Assembly (NCBI GenBank): GCA_900073065.1
Contig: FJOG01000003.1
Location: forward strand, 2,950,007-3,014,006
DNA: 64,000 nucleotides
Direction of reading: 5' to 3'
Origin: Phialocephala subalpina
Lineage: Eukaryota; Ascomycota; Leotiomycetes; Helotiales; Mollisiaceae
Shown: positions 1 through 11,491 of the stretch, one piece after another
How positions within the stretch are numbered: the first letter of the stretch is position 1
Layout of the letters: every line of letters starts with the position of its first letter
Notes under the pieces: model-generated
What the model saw: only the letters and a program-made list of their open reading frames with translations
Databases searched by the model: none
Told to the model about the DNA's origin: nothing
Made by a program: the position numbers and the translations under genes

Positions 1-805
1 CATGCCCCGCACTAGCTAGCAAGAGGAACGGCTCATCGAGGCCTTCTGTCATGACTGGTCCAGCCATGCTGCCATCCATATTCACACCCACGATAAAGCG
101 AGTATCATTGAACATCAAAGCAGCAGCCGTGCAGCCTCCGAGCGAGTGACCCAAAGCCCCAACTTTCTCTAGCTGCAACGCCCCTTTTTGGCCCGGGATT
201 CTCGTCTTCTCGTGTGATACCTCAAGGTCATCAAGGATGAAAAGGATATCAGAGACCCGACGCTCGGTGAGCCCTGCCAAATCTGCATCGGTATCATTCT
301 CGACATATGTTGCGTTCCTGCCGTCGAAGTACTCGATGAAGTCTGAGTCAAAAGGATGATCCATCGTCACCACTATGTAACCGCTACTCGCCAGATCTTG
401 TGCTGCTCCACTGTAATAAACCCTCGAATTTCCGTATCCTGGGCTGAAAAATAACACTGGAACATCCTCATGCTCAGGGGAGATTGGAGCGGAGTCGTAC
501 GCGAGCATTTCCATAGCTGCAGAAGAGCTGGGCGTGAATGCAATCCATTCATCGGTGTAGGCATCGGTTTGGGGCCCGAAGTCGGGAGCTAGAGGGTAGT
601 ATTTCCAGGAAGATGGTGAGGCGGGGTAGAAGATTGAAACCATCAGATCCCGCGTGGGATAGATGGAAGTGTTGTTCAGTTCGTACGAGACGATGCCGAT
701 TTCAAGAGGACCGGTGAGTGAAGGTGGGATGAAGATCGATTGGCTAACAGATATACATCCTTGAAGAGCGAGACAGACATGCTGAACCTTGAGCTTGAAC
801 AACAT
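1..805 (-). CDS. PAF-acetylhydrolase-like alpha/beta hydrolase, 3'-truncated by window edge
   Basis: A single open frame runs from an ATG at 805 down to base 1 without a stop, so the C-terminus lies outside the window. The N-terminus is hydrophobic. It is followed by a GPLEIGIVSYELNNTS stretch and LMVSIFYP, the layout of fungal platelet-activating-factor acetylhydrolase-like esterases. A PVLFFSPGYGNSR block (oxyanion-hole strand) and the nucleophile elbow GHSLGG with serine follow. The acid and histidine of the triad would be beyond the edge. The family hydrolyses short-chain acyl esters, including oxidised phospholipids; the substrate here cannot be told. An N-terminal secretion signal is possible but weak. 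No intron is visible in the part seen. Confidence 0.8.
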   Translation of the reverse strand, partial: MLFKLKVQHVCLALQGCISVSQSIFIPPSLTGPLEIGIVSYELNNTSIYPTRDLMVSIFYPASPSSWKYYPLAPDFGPQTDAYTDEWIAFTPSSSAAMEMLAYDSAPISPEHEDVPVLFFSPGYGNSRVYYSGAAQDLASSGYIVVTMDHPFDSDFIEYFDGRNATYVENDTDADLAGLTERRVSDILFILDDLEVSHEKTRIPGQKGALQLEKVGALGHSLGGCTAAALMFNDTRFIVGVNMDGSMAGPVMTEGLDEPFLLLASAGH

Positions 806-1406
806 AATTCTCTAACTCTTTCCTCACCCGAAGTTGGAGGGCCGGCGCAAAGGATTTGACCTGACAAAATTATGAAGGAAGAATGTTCGCAATTATACAC
901 ACATCGATTTTAGATTTTACTTTGCCACTTCTATGCTTCTTAGTGTCGTATCTCCGTTTGACGACCTTCCGCATGCAGCAATGAGCCGAAAGGAAGATAA
1001 GTACCGTAATACAGTACAAGGGCCCGTGGAATGGTCAGGTGGCTCTGGGACTTTGCTTAATGTGTGTCTTGCACCAACACGATACGTCAAGAAATCAAGA
1101 AATAGTTCAAATAAACCTTTCCACCTAGAACCTGGATATGTGTATATATATTTTCCGGCAAGGTGGTCTGGCATACTTTCCACCCGTGACGCAACATCTC
1201 GGCTAAAATCCTCGCCCCCCGAGGGTCTCGCTTGAGAAATGGTTGCCTTGCAGCCCTGCCAACCTCCATATCGTATTTCATCTCAACCCAGAGTACTGGT
1301 CTTGGCATCCTGCTGCACCACTTGGCAGCATCGCGAACATCTCAAAAAGCAGAAGAATCCACATCTATCATGATAAATCAGCATTCTCGCTCGGTGCCTC
1401 GCCGAC
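806..1406. other. intergenic stretch, no supported gene
   Basis: Short overlapping open frames occur on both strands here, but none shows a recognisable motif, a convincing start or splice signals. It probably holds the promoter of the leftward esterase gene. Confidence 0.5.
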
Positions 1407-1657
1407 ATGGCTCGCAGCCGGTACTCGCTGTTTTACCTGATAGTCCGTCTGTCTATGCGTGGACTCGGACTCGGAGCCAGTATCGCTCTCTTGACTTTCC
1501 TTTGTATCCTGAGCTCGAGATGGCACAAGAGCTTCATCTCCTCATACATTGCTGTAGGATTCCTCTCATCACTCTGGAGGAGCCGAGCTGTGCACCCAAT
1601 CAGGTGCATTCTCCCGGATCCAGCATCGTATATCACGTAGAATGGCAGCCTACTTGC
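1407..1657 (+). pseudogene. small membrane-protein ORF truncated by transposon insertion
   Basis: An ATG at 1407 opens a frame starting MARSRYSLFYLIVRL, with a hydrophobic helix GLGLGASIALLTFL and a second hydrophobic stretch. It resembles the N-terminal half of the gene at 4039-4627: both have an R-x(2)-MRGL/IRGL-type motif before the first helix and similar spacing to the second. The ORF loses frame before the transposon, which begins at 1660, and the expected third helix and basic tail are missing. I read it as a paralogous fragment cut by the insertion. The alternative is a chance ORF, since the similarity was judged by eye. Confidence 0.4.
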
Positions 1658-1659
1658 TA

Positions 1660-1701
1660 ACCGAGATCCACTCTCCGTGCACACCCACAGCGAATGCACA
1701 C
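1660..1701 (+). repeat. left terminal inverted repeat of the Fot1-type element
   Basis: It begins ACCGAGATCCACTCTCCGTG and matches the reverse complement of 3868-3909 at 39 of 42 positions; the first 24 bases are identical. A TA lies immediately outside. Confidence 0.93.
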
Positions 1702-1829
1702 CCCAAAAAAATGTCGCCACCTAACTTCTAAAAATGACCATTTAACAACCACACAAGCTAGAACGTAGAAAAATGTATTTCTGTTGTCGCAACACTTAGG
1801 AGATTCATTTGGATCAATCTAAAATCTAT

Positions 1830-3819
1830 CTACTTGCGTCGTTCGGGAAAAATAACCTTCCGGCCTCTCCTAGTCACATACTCCACTACTTCTTCTTCCG
1901 CACCCACGTGTGCAACCTCAACATCCTCATGAGACCCTAAACTCTTAAGATAAGAGCCTCTAAGCTTCAAGATCACTACTTTAGAAGGTTTAGCCTTCTT
2001 AGCAGCTTTTTCGGCTTCTTTTGTAGCTTTTTTAGTTGCTTTAGCCTCCGCAGCTTCGCGTTTTTTGCAGTCGGCCTCCTCCTTCTTCTGCTCAGCCCTA
2101 ATCTGCCTATCAGTAGCAGCTTGCTCCTTTCTATCCTCTTTAGCCTTCTTTTCAAGGGCCTCTTTAATAGCTCTAGCATTCGCAGTTGCGATTTTCTTGG
2201 CCTCCTTCTCTTCTTTTTCTTTGAGAAGTGCTGCTTATTTCCCCTCCTAGAATCTGAGTACTTCCTTGATCTCGCAACTACTAAAGAACTGCTTAGCCCC
2301 TGTAGTTTTTGTGCCATTCAAATTGAGCTTTTTGCCTCTCTACCTTTTCTTTTTCTCGATCTCTAAGGCTTCTCTGAAAGCGGCTACTCTATAATTAGCG
2401 ATATCTCTCTCGGCAGAGGAGGTCTCGGCTACTTTGATGAGCTTCCTAATCATGGTCTTAGAAGAGTTCTTTTCAAGCTCTTACTTGAAGTGGCGAAAGT
2501 ACTGAGCTTTGCGAGGTGTAGGAGGCTCCAATCTCTTTCCATTAACAATAATATCTAGTGATCTAGCCCACTCTTTGAATTGAATCTGGTCTAGGACTTT
2601 GGAGGGGTTAAAAGGCACTAAACCAATCTTCTCAAAAGCAAAGAGAACATTCTTCTGAGTCAAGGCCAAATCCCAAGCTTTTTTGAACATGCCATAAAAC
2701 AGTCTTTTAGTTATAGAGCAAATTCCATCACTCTAGTGTAAAAGCTTATTGACTTGATTAGAGTACTAGGTAGAGAGTGGGAAGAATGCACCGACATCAC
2801 AAGGCTGCAGTCTATGAGTACTGTAAAGAGGGAGGATTAAAACGCACTACTTTAGCCTATCACATTAGTCGAGAAAAGCCATATTAATATAACTCGAGTG
2901 CCTATCCACAATTAAAAGCCTCTTACTTCTTCCGGCCTTGGCTTTAGTGAGTGGATCAAGCACTTTAACGAAGTAGTTCAATCCGAACGCATTACTTGAC
3001 TAGCTATTGGGTAAAGTAGCTATAAACACCTCCTCTTCGCCTAGATCTTGCGCCCATGTGTCTTACAAAGAGTCGATTGGCCCCTTGTAAATAAGGGCAG
3101 GAGGCAAAGAACTGCCATCGCCGCAAATAGTAGCCAATAAGCTGATGAACTCTCTAGATCCATCTTGCGCTACTTTCTTGCATTTCCCATTATCATATAG
3201 CTCTTTGGTCATAATTCGCTTCATAGACCGACAGAGGCCAATTAGAAATCCTTTCTCATCCTAATTGTATGTGTTTTCAAGCAAAATGCGATACTGCTCG
3301 ATTACTATTGCGTACTAAGTGGGGTGAAGAAGTAATTAGCTTAAAATACTAAAAAAATCATATTATCACGAAATATTAATAGAAAATAGTTCATACTAGC
3401 TTGAAAAACTCCGCAATCATTAGAGCATATTCTGATTTAACTCGCTGGGAGTCAATATTTCTCAAATAGACTAATTTGAGACGATTCTAGTGCCGCCGGA
3501 CAAATCGAGTGCTCTAGTTCTTGTCTAACTCTCTTCCAATAATTTCTTCAGCCAAATTCTTCACGATTTGAGTGGTCGGAGGCCTACTACGAGCTGATTG
3601 CTTATTTATTTGAATTATTAGAGCCTCTTCTTAGTGTTTGGATAGAGTAGAGTAGTAAAAGTAGATCGCTTCTTATCTTGAGGTTATTCGAGCTTAATGC
3701 CGCCGCATAAAAGTAGTTCGATCGAAAGGGAAGATTCTGGCTATCTCAGAATAATTGGGGATTAATTCTCTATCACATAAGGCAAGAGCCTCTTGCATTT
3801 GGTCTTCGGTCCACTCCAT
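1830..3819 (-). pseudogene. Fot1/pogo-type transposase, inactivated by many stop codons
   Basis: The frame starts with MEWTEDQMQEALALC at 3819 (helix-turn-helix DNA-binding end) and ends with TRRGRKVIFPERRK and TAG at 1830-1832. Landmarks of a DDE transposase remain: a DEKGFLIG block near 3260, preceded by TAG where TGG (W) is expected; an IVDRHSSYIN block near 2900, matching the family's D-G-H-S-S-H region; and an ALTQKNVLFAFEKIGLVPFN block near 2640. The C-terminal 250 residues are a lysine/glutamate-rich charged tail, usual for fungal Fot1-like proteins. The first stop is reached after about 40 codons (RRH then TAA). The stops are mostly TAA or TAG where CAA, CAG or TGG would be expected. 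Confidence 0.85.
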
Positions 3820-3867
3820 TTTAATTATTTAAAGATGATGGTGGGGTTATTTTAATGAAAATTTTAT

Positions 3868-3909
3868 GTGTGCATTCGGTGTGTCTGTGCACGGAGAGTG
3901 GATCTCGGT
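3868..3909 (-). repeat. right terminal inverted repeat of the Fot1-type element
   Basis: Mirror copy of 1660-1701 with three mismatches. The sequence ends CGGAGAGTGGATCTCGGT and is followed by the TA target duplication at 3910-3911. Confidence 0.93.
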
Positions 3910-4038
3910 TACGCCGTACTGCGCCTTCAACCATGAAGACCTCAAAAAGCGAGCATCAACTCCTCATTTCGACATCTTCTTGATGCTCAGGCTGCACCTC
4001 ATGGCGCGCAATCACTCGTGCATCAACAATGCTCGGGA

Positions 4039-4627
4039 ATGACATCAAAACTACCACCCAGCACTCATGCTATTGCTCGAATCGCCATCCGAGGTCTAGC
4101 ACTACTCACCTCCTCAGCCGTCCTAACAATCGCGACCTACCTCTCCATCGCCTTCCACAGGATCAATGTCTTCTCCGTCTCGGGCGCAGGAATAGCATTT
4201 CTCACCGACTTCTTCGAAATCATCACCTCACTCGATTTCTCCTGCGCCCAACCGGTCCTCATTATCATCATCGATCTCGTAGCAGCATGTCTCGGTATCT
4301 GGGGAATGAGTTTCGGGATCTTCGATCTTCATTATCAGGTTCCCGTCATCAGCAAGGAATTGTCGTGGCAGAAGATAGAAAAGGCGGAGACGGCGGTCCT
4401 CGCTGTCGTCGTGTAAGTCATTTCAATTCGTGAAGCAAAAAATGAAAGACTAACAGCAATAACGTATTTGGAGAGTCATGCTGGCAGTCTGGGTCTGTGT
4501 AGATTGCTGTAAAGGAAAGCGCAGACGGAAAGAGAGAGATGAGAGTATCGCAGTGCCGTTGGGGGACGTTGGTGCGAGTGAAGGAAATACTGCCCACCTC
4601 GACTCGCGGAGGTACATTGTCCGGTAA
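4039..4627 (+). CDS. small three-helix membrane protein, two exons
   Basis: Exon 1 runs from ATG 4039 (or ATG 4018 upstream in frame) to 4412. Intron 4413-4473 has donor GTAAGT, branch GACTAAC and an AG acceptor. Exon 2 runs 4474-4627. The spliced protein has hydrophobic helices around GLALLTSSAVLTIATYL, VSGAGIAFLTDFFEII and QPVLIIIIDLVAACLGIWGM, then a further hydrophobic stretch across the splice (AVVV..MLAVWVCVDCC). It ends in a basic KGKRRRKERDE tail, likely cytosolic. No catalytic motif is seen and I do not recognise the family. Its nearest relative in the window is the fragment at 1407-1657. Confidence 0.65.
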
Positions 4628-5215
4628 TTCTGCTTAATGAATGATATGTGCTGTGCTTCAATCATGGCAGTTAGTGATTGATGACACACAGCGAAGCGCA
4701 TGGCAAAGAATCTGCCCCGAGGCTGGACGCTGATGTTGAGCCAAAAGGTGTGGGGCCTAGAAGACGTTGATGTTCAGGGTCTCGTGTGCTGAAGAACGCC
4801 GACTTTTAGGCACTTTGTCGTTAAATTGCCACTGCAAAATCTCGACGTCGCAAAAAGCTGTGTAGAGTGAGTGGCCACAATCAATTCCATAAGAACAAGT
4901 GCCGTTGGCGAAAGCATCAAAAGCTGTCGATTTGAGGTTCGCAAAATCACGACAAAAATCAATCTTTCCACTGTTGGTGACTTGATCTACCAGGACGTCT
5001 GCTGAAATATGCTACCAGGCACAAGAAGGAGCTGTAGAATAGAAGCAATATGATTCTAATTTTTTAAAATAGAAGCAAATAGTGCATTGGTATTCGTACG
5101 AAATTCGCTACTCCATGATTTGAGATAGTTGCTTTTACCTAGGTATTCATAGAGGGATCTTCTGCCTGCAGAACGATTACTTCATCGACCAGCAAGGATG
5201 CAAAACATTAAACTT
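4628..5215. other. intergenic, nothing supported
   Basis: About 590 bases between convergent genes (+ strand ending 4627, - strand ending 5216). No coding potential I can support; probably 3' flanks. Confidence 0.5.
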
Positions 5216-6006
5216 TTAAATGACGGCGAGAGCGCCTATTCCAAAGACTCCAGCGGTAGCGATAGATATCAGTATAGCCAACAATACTAGCTTAACTGCG
5301 AACCACCTTCTCCTCGCTTTCGGATGCTGCTCTCGCAGCTCGTTGAGCTGCTTGTCTCTAATGGGGACAAGTAGTCCAGAGCTTGCGATGATATATTTGT
5401 TCGCTCTTCCTGATCCCCAATACGATGGCTGGAATCCTGTACAATGTCAGACCCGGATCAGATCTCGGCTCAGCAGATATGAGAGCGATAGCAAAACTTA
5501 CGACCAACCATTTTGCTCAAAGCTTTCCCATTCGTCACGACCGCAACCTCGATCATCTCCCTCTTCTCTTCTCCCCTCGATCCGTCAAAATTCTCAAGCA
5601 GTGTCGCAACACCGCTTATGGCCAATTGCTCTACCACCTGACTGATCCTGATGTTACTTTTGCTCCATCCATTGTGTGCTACATCGACGTACTCGTCTGA
5701 CAATGGCGGCAGTATGTGAAGTCGGACACCCCGTTCGAGGACAGGAGCGAATGCTGCTCGAGTGAGTTCGATATCGCGGGGCTTGGGAGAGCTTAGAATG
5801 TGGGTGATATGCACATGGTCGGGGTATGTGAAGGAACATTCTATTGCACGATGGATTGCTAGGCGCTGAGACTCCTCTGGGAGTTCGATGTCGGGGGATG
5901 AGAACTTTTGAAGTTAGCATTTGTAGGAGGGCTTCAAGAGGAGAGAATGTACCATTGTACTTCGCATTAGATGGACGATGATGGCTGGGCGGAGTGGTGA
6001 TACCAT
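5216..6006 (-). CDS. histidine-phosphatase-family protein lacking the catalytic RHG, with C-terminal membrane anchor
   Basis: Three exons: 6006-5953, 5904-5502 and 5435/5436-5216, with introns GTACAT...CAAAAG (branch GCTAAC) and GTAAGT...TACAG; 225 aa in frame. Exon 1 encodes a beta-strand (AIIVHLM) that in phosphoglycerate-mutase-like proteins leads into RH[GA]; here it reads LMRSTM, so the nucleophilic histidine is missing. The later blocks HITHILSSPKPRDIELTRAAF, equivalent to the family's SSPLRRT region, and IEVAVVTNGKALSKM, with N where the second catalytic histidine is usual (VTHG), keep the family layout. A hydrophobic helix (VKLVLLAILISIATAGVFGIG) ends the protein and suggests a tail anchor. 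It is related to the gene at 19915-20765. It is likely a pseudo-enzyme, or a gene model disturbed at exon 1. Confidence 0.7.
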
Positions 6007-7146
6007 GACCGAAGACGTAAGAGAGATCTAGCGAGGAGAAGTAATTGATCAAGAGCTTCACTCAATGGATCTTGTGCTATTAATCAGATATATATCATCG
6101 CACCTCGATATTTATTCAAAGATCATGGCATCAGAAACTTCGAAGTCTTCTTTGTGAGAGGCAAATCGAGTGCGACGTGACGGTCTCGAAACCAAGTGAA
6201 CAAAGACAACATTGACGAGATCAAGGGCCAACAACTTAACGACAAAGAAAACATCACATGCAAGAGAAAGGGCTTTACTCCTAAGACTCGTGGCGCCCAA
6301 TTGAGTAAATCAACCTTTCATCGCAAGACTTCACGATCAGAAGAGAAGGTCAATTGATCTCATAACGACATCGCGACGCAGGATCAAGACCAAATCACGA
6401 AGCTCATGAAAGAGCAGTAACGAAACCAAGGCCCCTGGCGAATGATATATAAAGTTCCGATAGACAATTCAAAATTAAAAAGAATGCTGAAACCATTTCG
6501 AGCAATTTTGGCTTCCAGACAATTCCGATCACTCTGCTCCGGAACGGACATCGCTGGTGTGCATGATCCAAACGCCGTTAGCTGTGAAGGAACTGAGATG
6601 CTGACATTGGGGCAATTACACGATGGAAGATAATCTGTGAAGAGATACGGGCATGAAAGATGTCCTGATGGAGAGGAAGAAGCGTTGCGACTTGCAAACG
6701 CAAATTGAGTTGGCTGGATGATCACGTGCTATGTTTCCGGAATAGTTTGCACGCAACTTCTTGTGGAACTTGCTACCTATCCTTATAACGATTCCTCTTC
6801 CAAGAAATGTCCTCCAAAAATGAATTTGTAAAGCAACGGAGGTGGTCCTGATTTGCTAATGTGAGCACGTGAACGAGGCGCTAATGCACGTCGCGCCTTG
6901 CAATTGACATCGCCCCTCCGCTTTTTGCTCTCAAAAGTTTTCTAGATCACTTCGCTCACTTCAATAATCAATCACTCTTTCATCACAGCCAGATGGCACA
7001 AGTATTGTTCAATGACTGAATAAGGGGTATATTGGTTGAGATCCCATGATCTACGCTATTCTATTCCCCGTTCCAAACACTTCCCACGCCTCCGAATGCT
7101 TCGCGACCCTTCACATTTTTATGCATACATTTACAGATTACACTTC
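6007..7146. other. intergenic, nothing supported
   Basis: About 1.1 kb with only short, unrelated frames in all six readings. It should contain the promoter of the leftward gene ending at 6006 and the 3' flank of the permease. Confidence 0.5.
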
Positions 7147-8864
7147 TTACATCCAGAAATCCCAAGTTCGCTTCCACCATGGCCAAGACTTCTTCTCGGC
7201 ACGCTCAGCATCAAGCTCAGCACGGAAAGCATCGAGATCTAACTCGCGACGACCCTCATCAATGTTGATGTCCTGGAGCTTGACACCGATTGACCATTGC
7301 TTATAGTAGACCTTGTATCCAACGAAGAACAAGATGACGATAGGAGCAGCAAGATACGACTCGAAGAAAGCCTGGGCGTCTGGCTTGCCACCGATGGGGA
7401 ACAAGGCGACGTAGAATTGGGCGACCAAGCAGAGAATGTTGAGACCGAGACCGATCCAGGATCCAATGACACCGAACATGGCGGCGAACGGAAGATCTTC
7501 CTTGGTGCGGCCGTTCATGTACCAGGCCTTGCGGAAACGGATGTGGGCGAAGCAGATGGATCCCCAGGTGAAGAAGTTGGAGAGACCGGACAAAGCCAAC
7601 AACCAGTTGAAGATGGTGCTTCCGTCCTTGGCCTCGTTGATGTAGGCGAGGCAGCCGAAAAGGAGGACGACGATCAAGACGACGTATGGGCGACCCTTCT
7701 TATCAACCTTGGCACCGATGCGAGGACCCATACCACGAGCGCAAAGAGCTTGGATAGTTCTGGTCGAGGCGAAGGTGCAGGAGTTGGCGACCGAGATGAC
7801 GGAGAGGGTGATCACGGCGTTGAAGATGGATGGGAGGACCTTGATACCGGCGAGTCTGAAAGACAGGACGAATGGAGAGTAACGGGTGTTGCCACCGGAC
7901 GCACTGGAAAGGTTGTCGTTATCAGATGGTACGATCAAGCCCAAGAGGAAGAGCGAGATGACGTAGAAGAGGGTGATACGCCAGAACACCTGCTTGGTAG
8001 CCTTAGGGATGGACTTTCTTGGGTTTGCGGCCTCAGCAGCTGCAAGACCAACAAGCTCGGTACCACCGAAAGCGAACGAAGCAGTGACGAATACGGAACA
8101 GAAACCCTTGAAGCCGTTGCGGAATGCTCCTGGGTCGTGCCAGTAGTGGGCACCAATATAACCTCTGGTGTCGGTTGGGACTCCTCCGCAGTCAATGATT
8201 ACACCAAGGATGATGAAACCAATGATGGCAACGACCTTGACACAGCCGAGAACGAATTCAACCTCTCCATATCCCTTGACACCGAAGATGTTGATGACAC
8301 AGACCAAGAGCAAGAAGATGGTAATCCAAACACCAACGTTGACTGATGGGGTTCCAGTGTTGTTAGGGTCGGTCCAGAAAGCGATGGTGATACCAGCAGT
8401 GGTCAATTCGAATGGCAAGACAACCAGCCAGTTCATTGCGTAGTTCCAGCCCATTGCAAATCCCCAGGCAGGGTCGATGAATCGGATCGAGTAGTTATAG
8501 AAGGACCCAGCGACGGGGTAGATGGCTACGCAGAAGGTCAGTTGCAAGTTTGCTGATCATAGAGATTACAAGACTTACCAGCAAGTTCTCCAAGAGCGTT
8601 AACCGTGAGCAGAAGCATTATACCAATAATGATGAAATCGATCACCAAAGAGGCAGGGCCACCAGAATTGAGAGCGCTACCAGAACCAACGAACAGACCA
8701 GCACCGATTGAACCACCAATGGCAATCATCTGCATGTGTCTCCCCTTGAGGTTTCTCTTGAGTCCTCCCTCACCAATCTCGACATCGGCGGACGGTGGTG
8801 ACACAACTCCAGAGGAGCCGGCCTCGACGTCGGAACCATACTTTTCCTTCTCGGAGATCCCCAT
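7147..8864 (-). CDS. amino-acid permease (YAT/AAP family)
   Basis: Two exons, 8864-8579 and 8525-7147, with intron GTAAGT...GCGTAG; 554 aa, the usual size for fungal general amino-acid permeases. The acidic/basic cytosolic N-terminus is followed by the family signature MQMIAIGGSIGAGLFVGSG in helix 1. Across the splice comes GELAAIYPVAGSFYNYSIRFIDPAWGFAMGWNYAMNW, then FCSVFVTASFAFGGTELVGLAAAEAANPRKSIPKA. It ends with a charged cytosolic tail including WPWWKRTWDFWM. Twelve membrane segments are expected. It imports amino acids at the plasma membrane by proton symport; which ones cannot be read from the sequence. Start choice: the ATG at 8864 has the family-like short N-terminus, while the longer frame from 9023 lacks support. 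Confidence 0.93.
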
Positions 8865-11491
8865 GACGGAAGATATATAAAAAGATACAAGGAACGAATC
8901 GACTCTACACACTTTGGTGAGAGGATGGTATTGAGTTGACAGACACGGGACTGATGCTCGTATGAAGGGGGATATGCGCGAGGTTAAGTACTTTCGAGTT
9001 GAGCAGGAGACTTTACTAAACACCTCCCTCTATCTCTCTAGTGAAGTCTTGGCTGTCCCTCTTGACAGGCCATAGACCCCTCGATGCCTGTCAGTAATCG
9101 ATGGGACAATTTGCTTGCCCCTGCTCTGGACGACCATTTGGCCCATCTCGACTGTTCTCGCGCGGCATGCCCGACCTGCGAAACTGCCACTAAACCTTCC
9201 AAGGCATGTAAGCATCGGCAAGCGGAGTCAAGACCCAGCAAGCTTCCTTGGATCCTTGGAGGAACCAACCCCATGCTGGTGTGGGCCTGCCGGTAGTCTC
9301 ATGTTTGAAGATCCACAGATAAGGGTAGCGCCCGTCGTCATGATAGCCCGAATGCGAGGGGGTTTCGACGCCCCTTGAGGGTATACCGAAACGAACAAAT
9401 CATTCTGCCCGCGTGGAGGAAACCTGTCACATTACCCGAATGTAACCGGGAAAACATAAAATGTGACACCATTTATGCAAAACGAAGGGAAAGGCGTTGG
9501 GGGCGTTTTGAGGCGTTCAAGATTTTCCCCGCCATCTTGGTTGGCACCTGCATTTCAGGAACTTGGCTTGACCAATGGGGCAAGAAAACATGGCGAGTTG
9601 TGGCGAGATAAGATTCGACGTTCTGGCTTGGCCGGTGGACATATGTCAATGGGGAATTGTTCTGGAAGGTCAGCTAGCAAGGTTTGCATGAACGGGACTA
9701 ATTCTAGTCGGGCCGGCGCTGACCAGATTTGGGCTCGATTCGTACGTACTCTTCACTAATCTTATTCTTAGTGGTGGCCCGGATGGCAAGCGACACGCTA
9801 TGATTTGTGTATTCCTGCCATAGCGCCGGAAGGGTGGACGAGCGCAGCGAAAGAGGACACTGGAGAACCCTGTCTAGTTGCGAAGCATTTGGGTCTACCA
9901 AAGATACGCAGTGTAGCCGCGAGCCATCACGTACAACCTCATTGTCATCAGTTCTCTCCTTCCTGAATGGCTTCAATAAACGCGGAGGAGACGCCAAGGT
10001 GTCGCAATATTGACGCTGACTCGTGGAAATCACCTCAAGGGAATGGGAGCATCTGAGCAACATGGCACCATTCTCACGGGAATGTCCTGTCAATTCTGTG
10101 TGTCTTGAGAAAACTTCCAGCATGCTGCATTTGATACTTGGCAGATGTGCACCATGGTGGCCAGCATGCAGCCCTCGGTTTAAGCGTCGTCATTGGTGCC
10201 ACCACAGATCTCGCCAAGATTCACATCGTGGTGGCGCTCTGCAATCAATTTTCCCGCTCGCCACATCCAATCCCAAGCCTGTCTTCCCGTTTCCGGGAAG
10301 GAAGCTGCAGTCATCCTGCAGAGAAGGAAGAGAATTCCTTCCAGAAGGTTGCCTATTCGATGCTGGACCCTGCTGCTTATTTCGATTTGGATGCTGTCAC
10401 GTCTTTCCCGATTCGAACCACTCATGATAGCTTCAGTGATAACACCCGAGTGGAGGGCAATCCGTATCCGCTTCCGCCTCCTATCTCAAGGTATCATTGA
10501 TCTTTGATGATCTTTTTATGATTCGTTCATGCTTGAAGAGGTGGGAAATTTGGACGAGGAGATTTTAGGAGTCGAGGTGCGCGGGCTTGATCGAGAGGCT
10601 TTTCTTTCAAATGGTGATGGTAAGCTTCACCCTCCTCTTCAAGGCTGCTTCCCTCTCAGTGGCTGATACCAAGCCTTATCGCAAACCTGCTGCGTTGTTT
10701 CAAATGGTGGTTGTTGATCCTTCAGATTTGCACTGGTGCAGATCAGCACTCTCAATCCATGACCTGGGGCGCAGTTGCAGGCTATCCCGGAGTTTCCGCT
10801 ATCATCTCGATTTGACCAATGAAGTTGACTTCTCACGACCTTCTAGAATGACTGCAGGAGCAGGGTCTTCGCGAATAATATCTCGTGATCCTTTTCCTTC
10901 AATGGAACCCCTTAGTTGAACCTTCCCAGCTTACTATAGCTTGGCATTGGTCAGAAAAGCTTCCCAGAGCGCTGGAATCGTTCAAAGAGGAAGGTGTGTT
11001 GGAATCCACTCGTGTCAGACGCGTTGTTTTCCAGTTCAGGGAGGTTTCAATAAACACGCGGCACGTTGGCGATGGTCCATCTCAACAGGTGTGCTGTCCA
11101 GAGCGAGGCAACCGACAGTTGGCGACTTCACTGCATTGAACTCTTTTGGAATTTCTGCGTTTCGTTTACGGCTTCCCAATCTCTTCCGACTGGCCGCATT
11201 AAGCCGAGAGAAGAGACTTCTTCTTGCTTGGGCCGATATTTCAGCCTCCCGCGGGATGTCCTCTTTTGCGGGACGCTTTGTGGCTTGAACTTTGTCTACT
11301 TCATTACTCAACTTTTTGTTTCTACGTTGAGCCCCTAGTTTTACCCCTCTTCCAGGTCCTTTCTCTTTGTAATAGCTCCTTCTTAGAGCTTCTGATGTGT
11401 GTTTTAACTTTTTCCCCAGATTCTTGTGCAAGACCGTCGATTTCCGTCTGCTTCATTGCTCAAACCTCTCGTGTTTCGGTCGCCCTCAAGT
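8865..11491. other. long intergenic region, nothing supported
   Basis: About 2.6 kb between two leftward genes. Several open frames of 60-150 codons exist but lack domains, good starts or splice context, and they overlap on both strands. The left part is probably the permease promoter, which in this family is often nitrogen-regulated (known of the family, not seen here). The rest is unexplained. Confidence 0.5.

Larger units (their letters stand above)
1660..3909 (-). mobile_element. Fot1/pogo-type (Tc1-mariner superfamily) DNA transposon, degenerate
   Basis: A 2250-bp element bounded by 42-bp terminal inverted repeats and flanked by TA dinucleotides at 1658-1659 and 3910-3911, the target duplication expected for Tc1/mariner elements. 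It carries one long transposase pseudogene on the minus strand. Its base composition is richer in A+T and TA than its neighbours, with many TAA and TAG triplets inside the transposase frame. This fits repeat-induced point mutation of a repeated element. The copy is almost certainly unable to move by itself. Confidence 0.9.

Noticed and set aside
7297..8346. 349-codon plus-strand open frame rich in D, E and G
   Set aside because: It is the exact antisense of the amino-acid permease exon; codon bias of the permease produces it.
8865..11491. Possible genes on the plus strand between permease and regulator (frames at 10023-10507, 11224-11682)
   Set aside because: No starts in context, no splice partners, no motifs; overlapping frames on both strands argue for chance.
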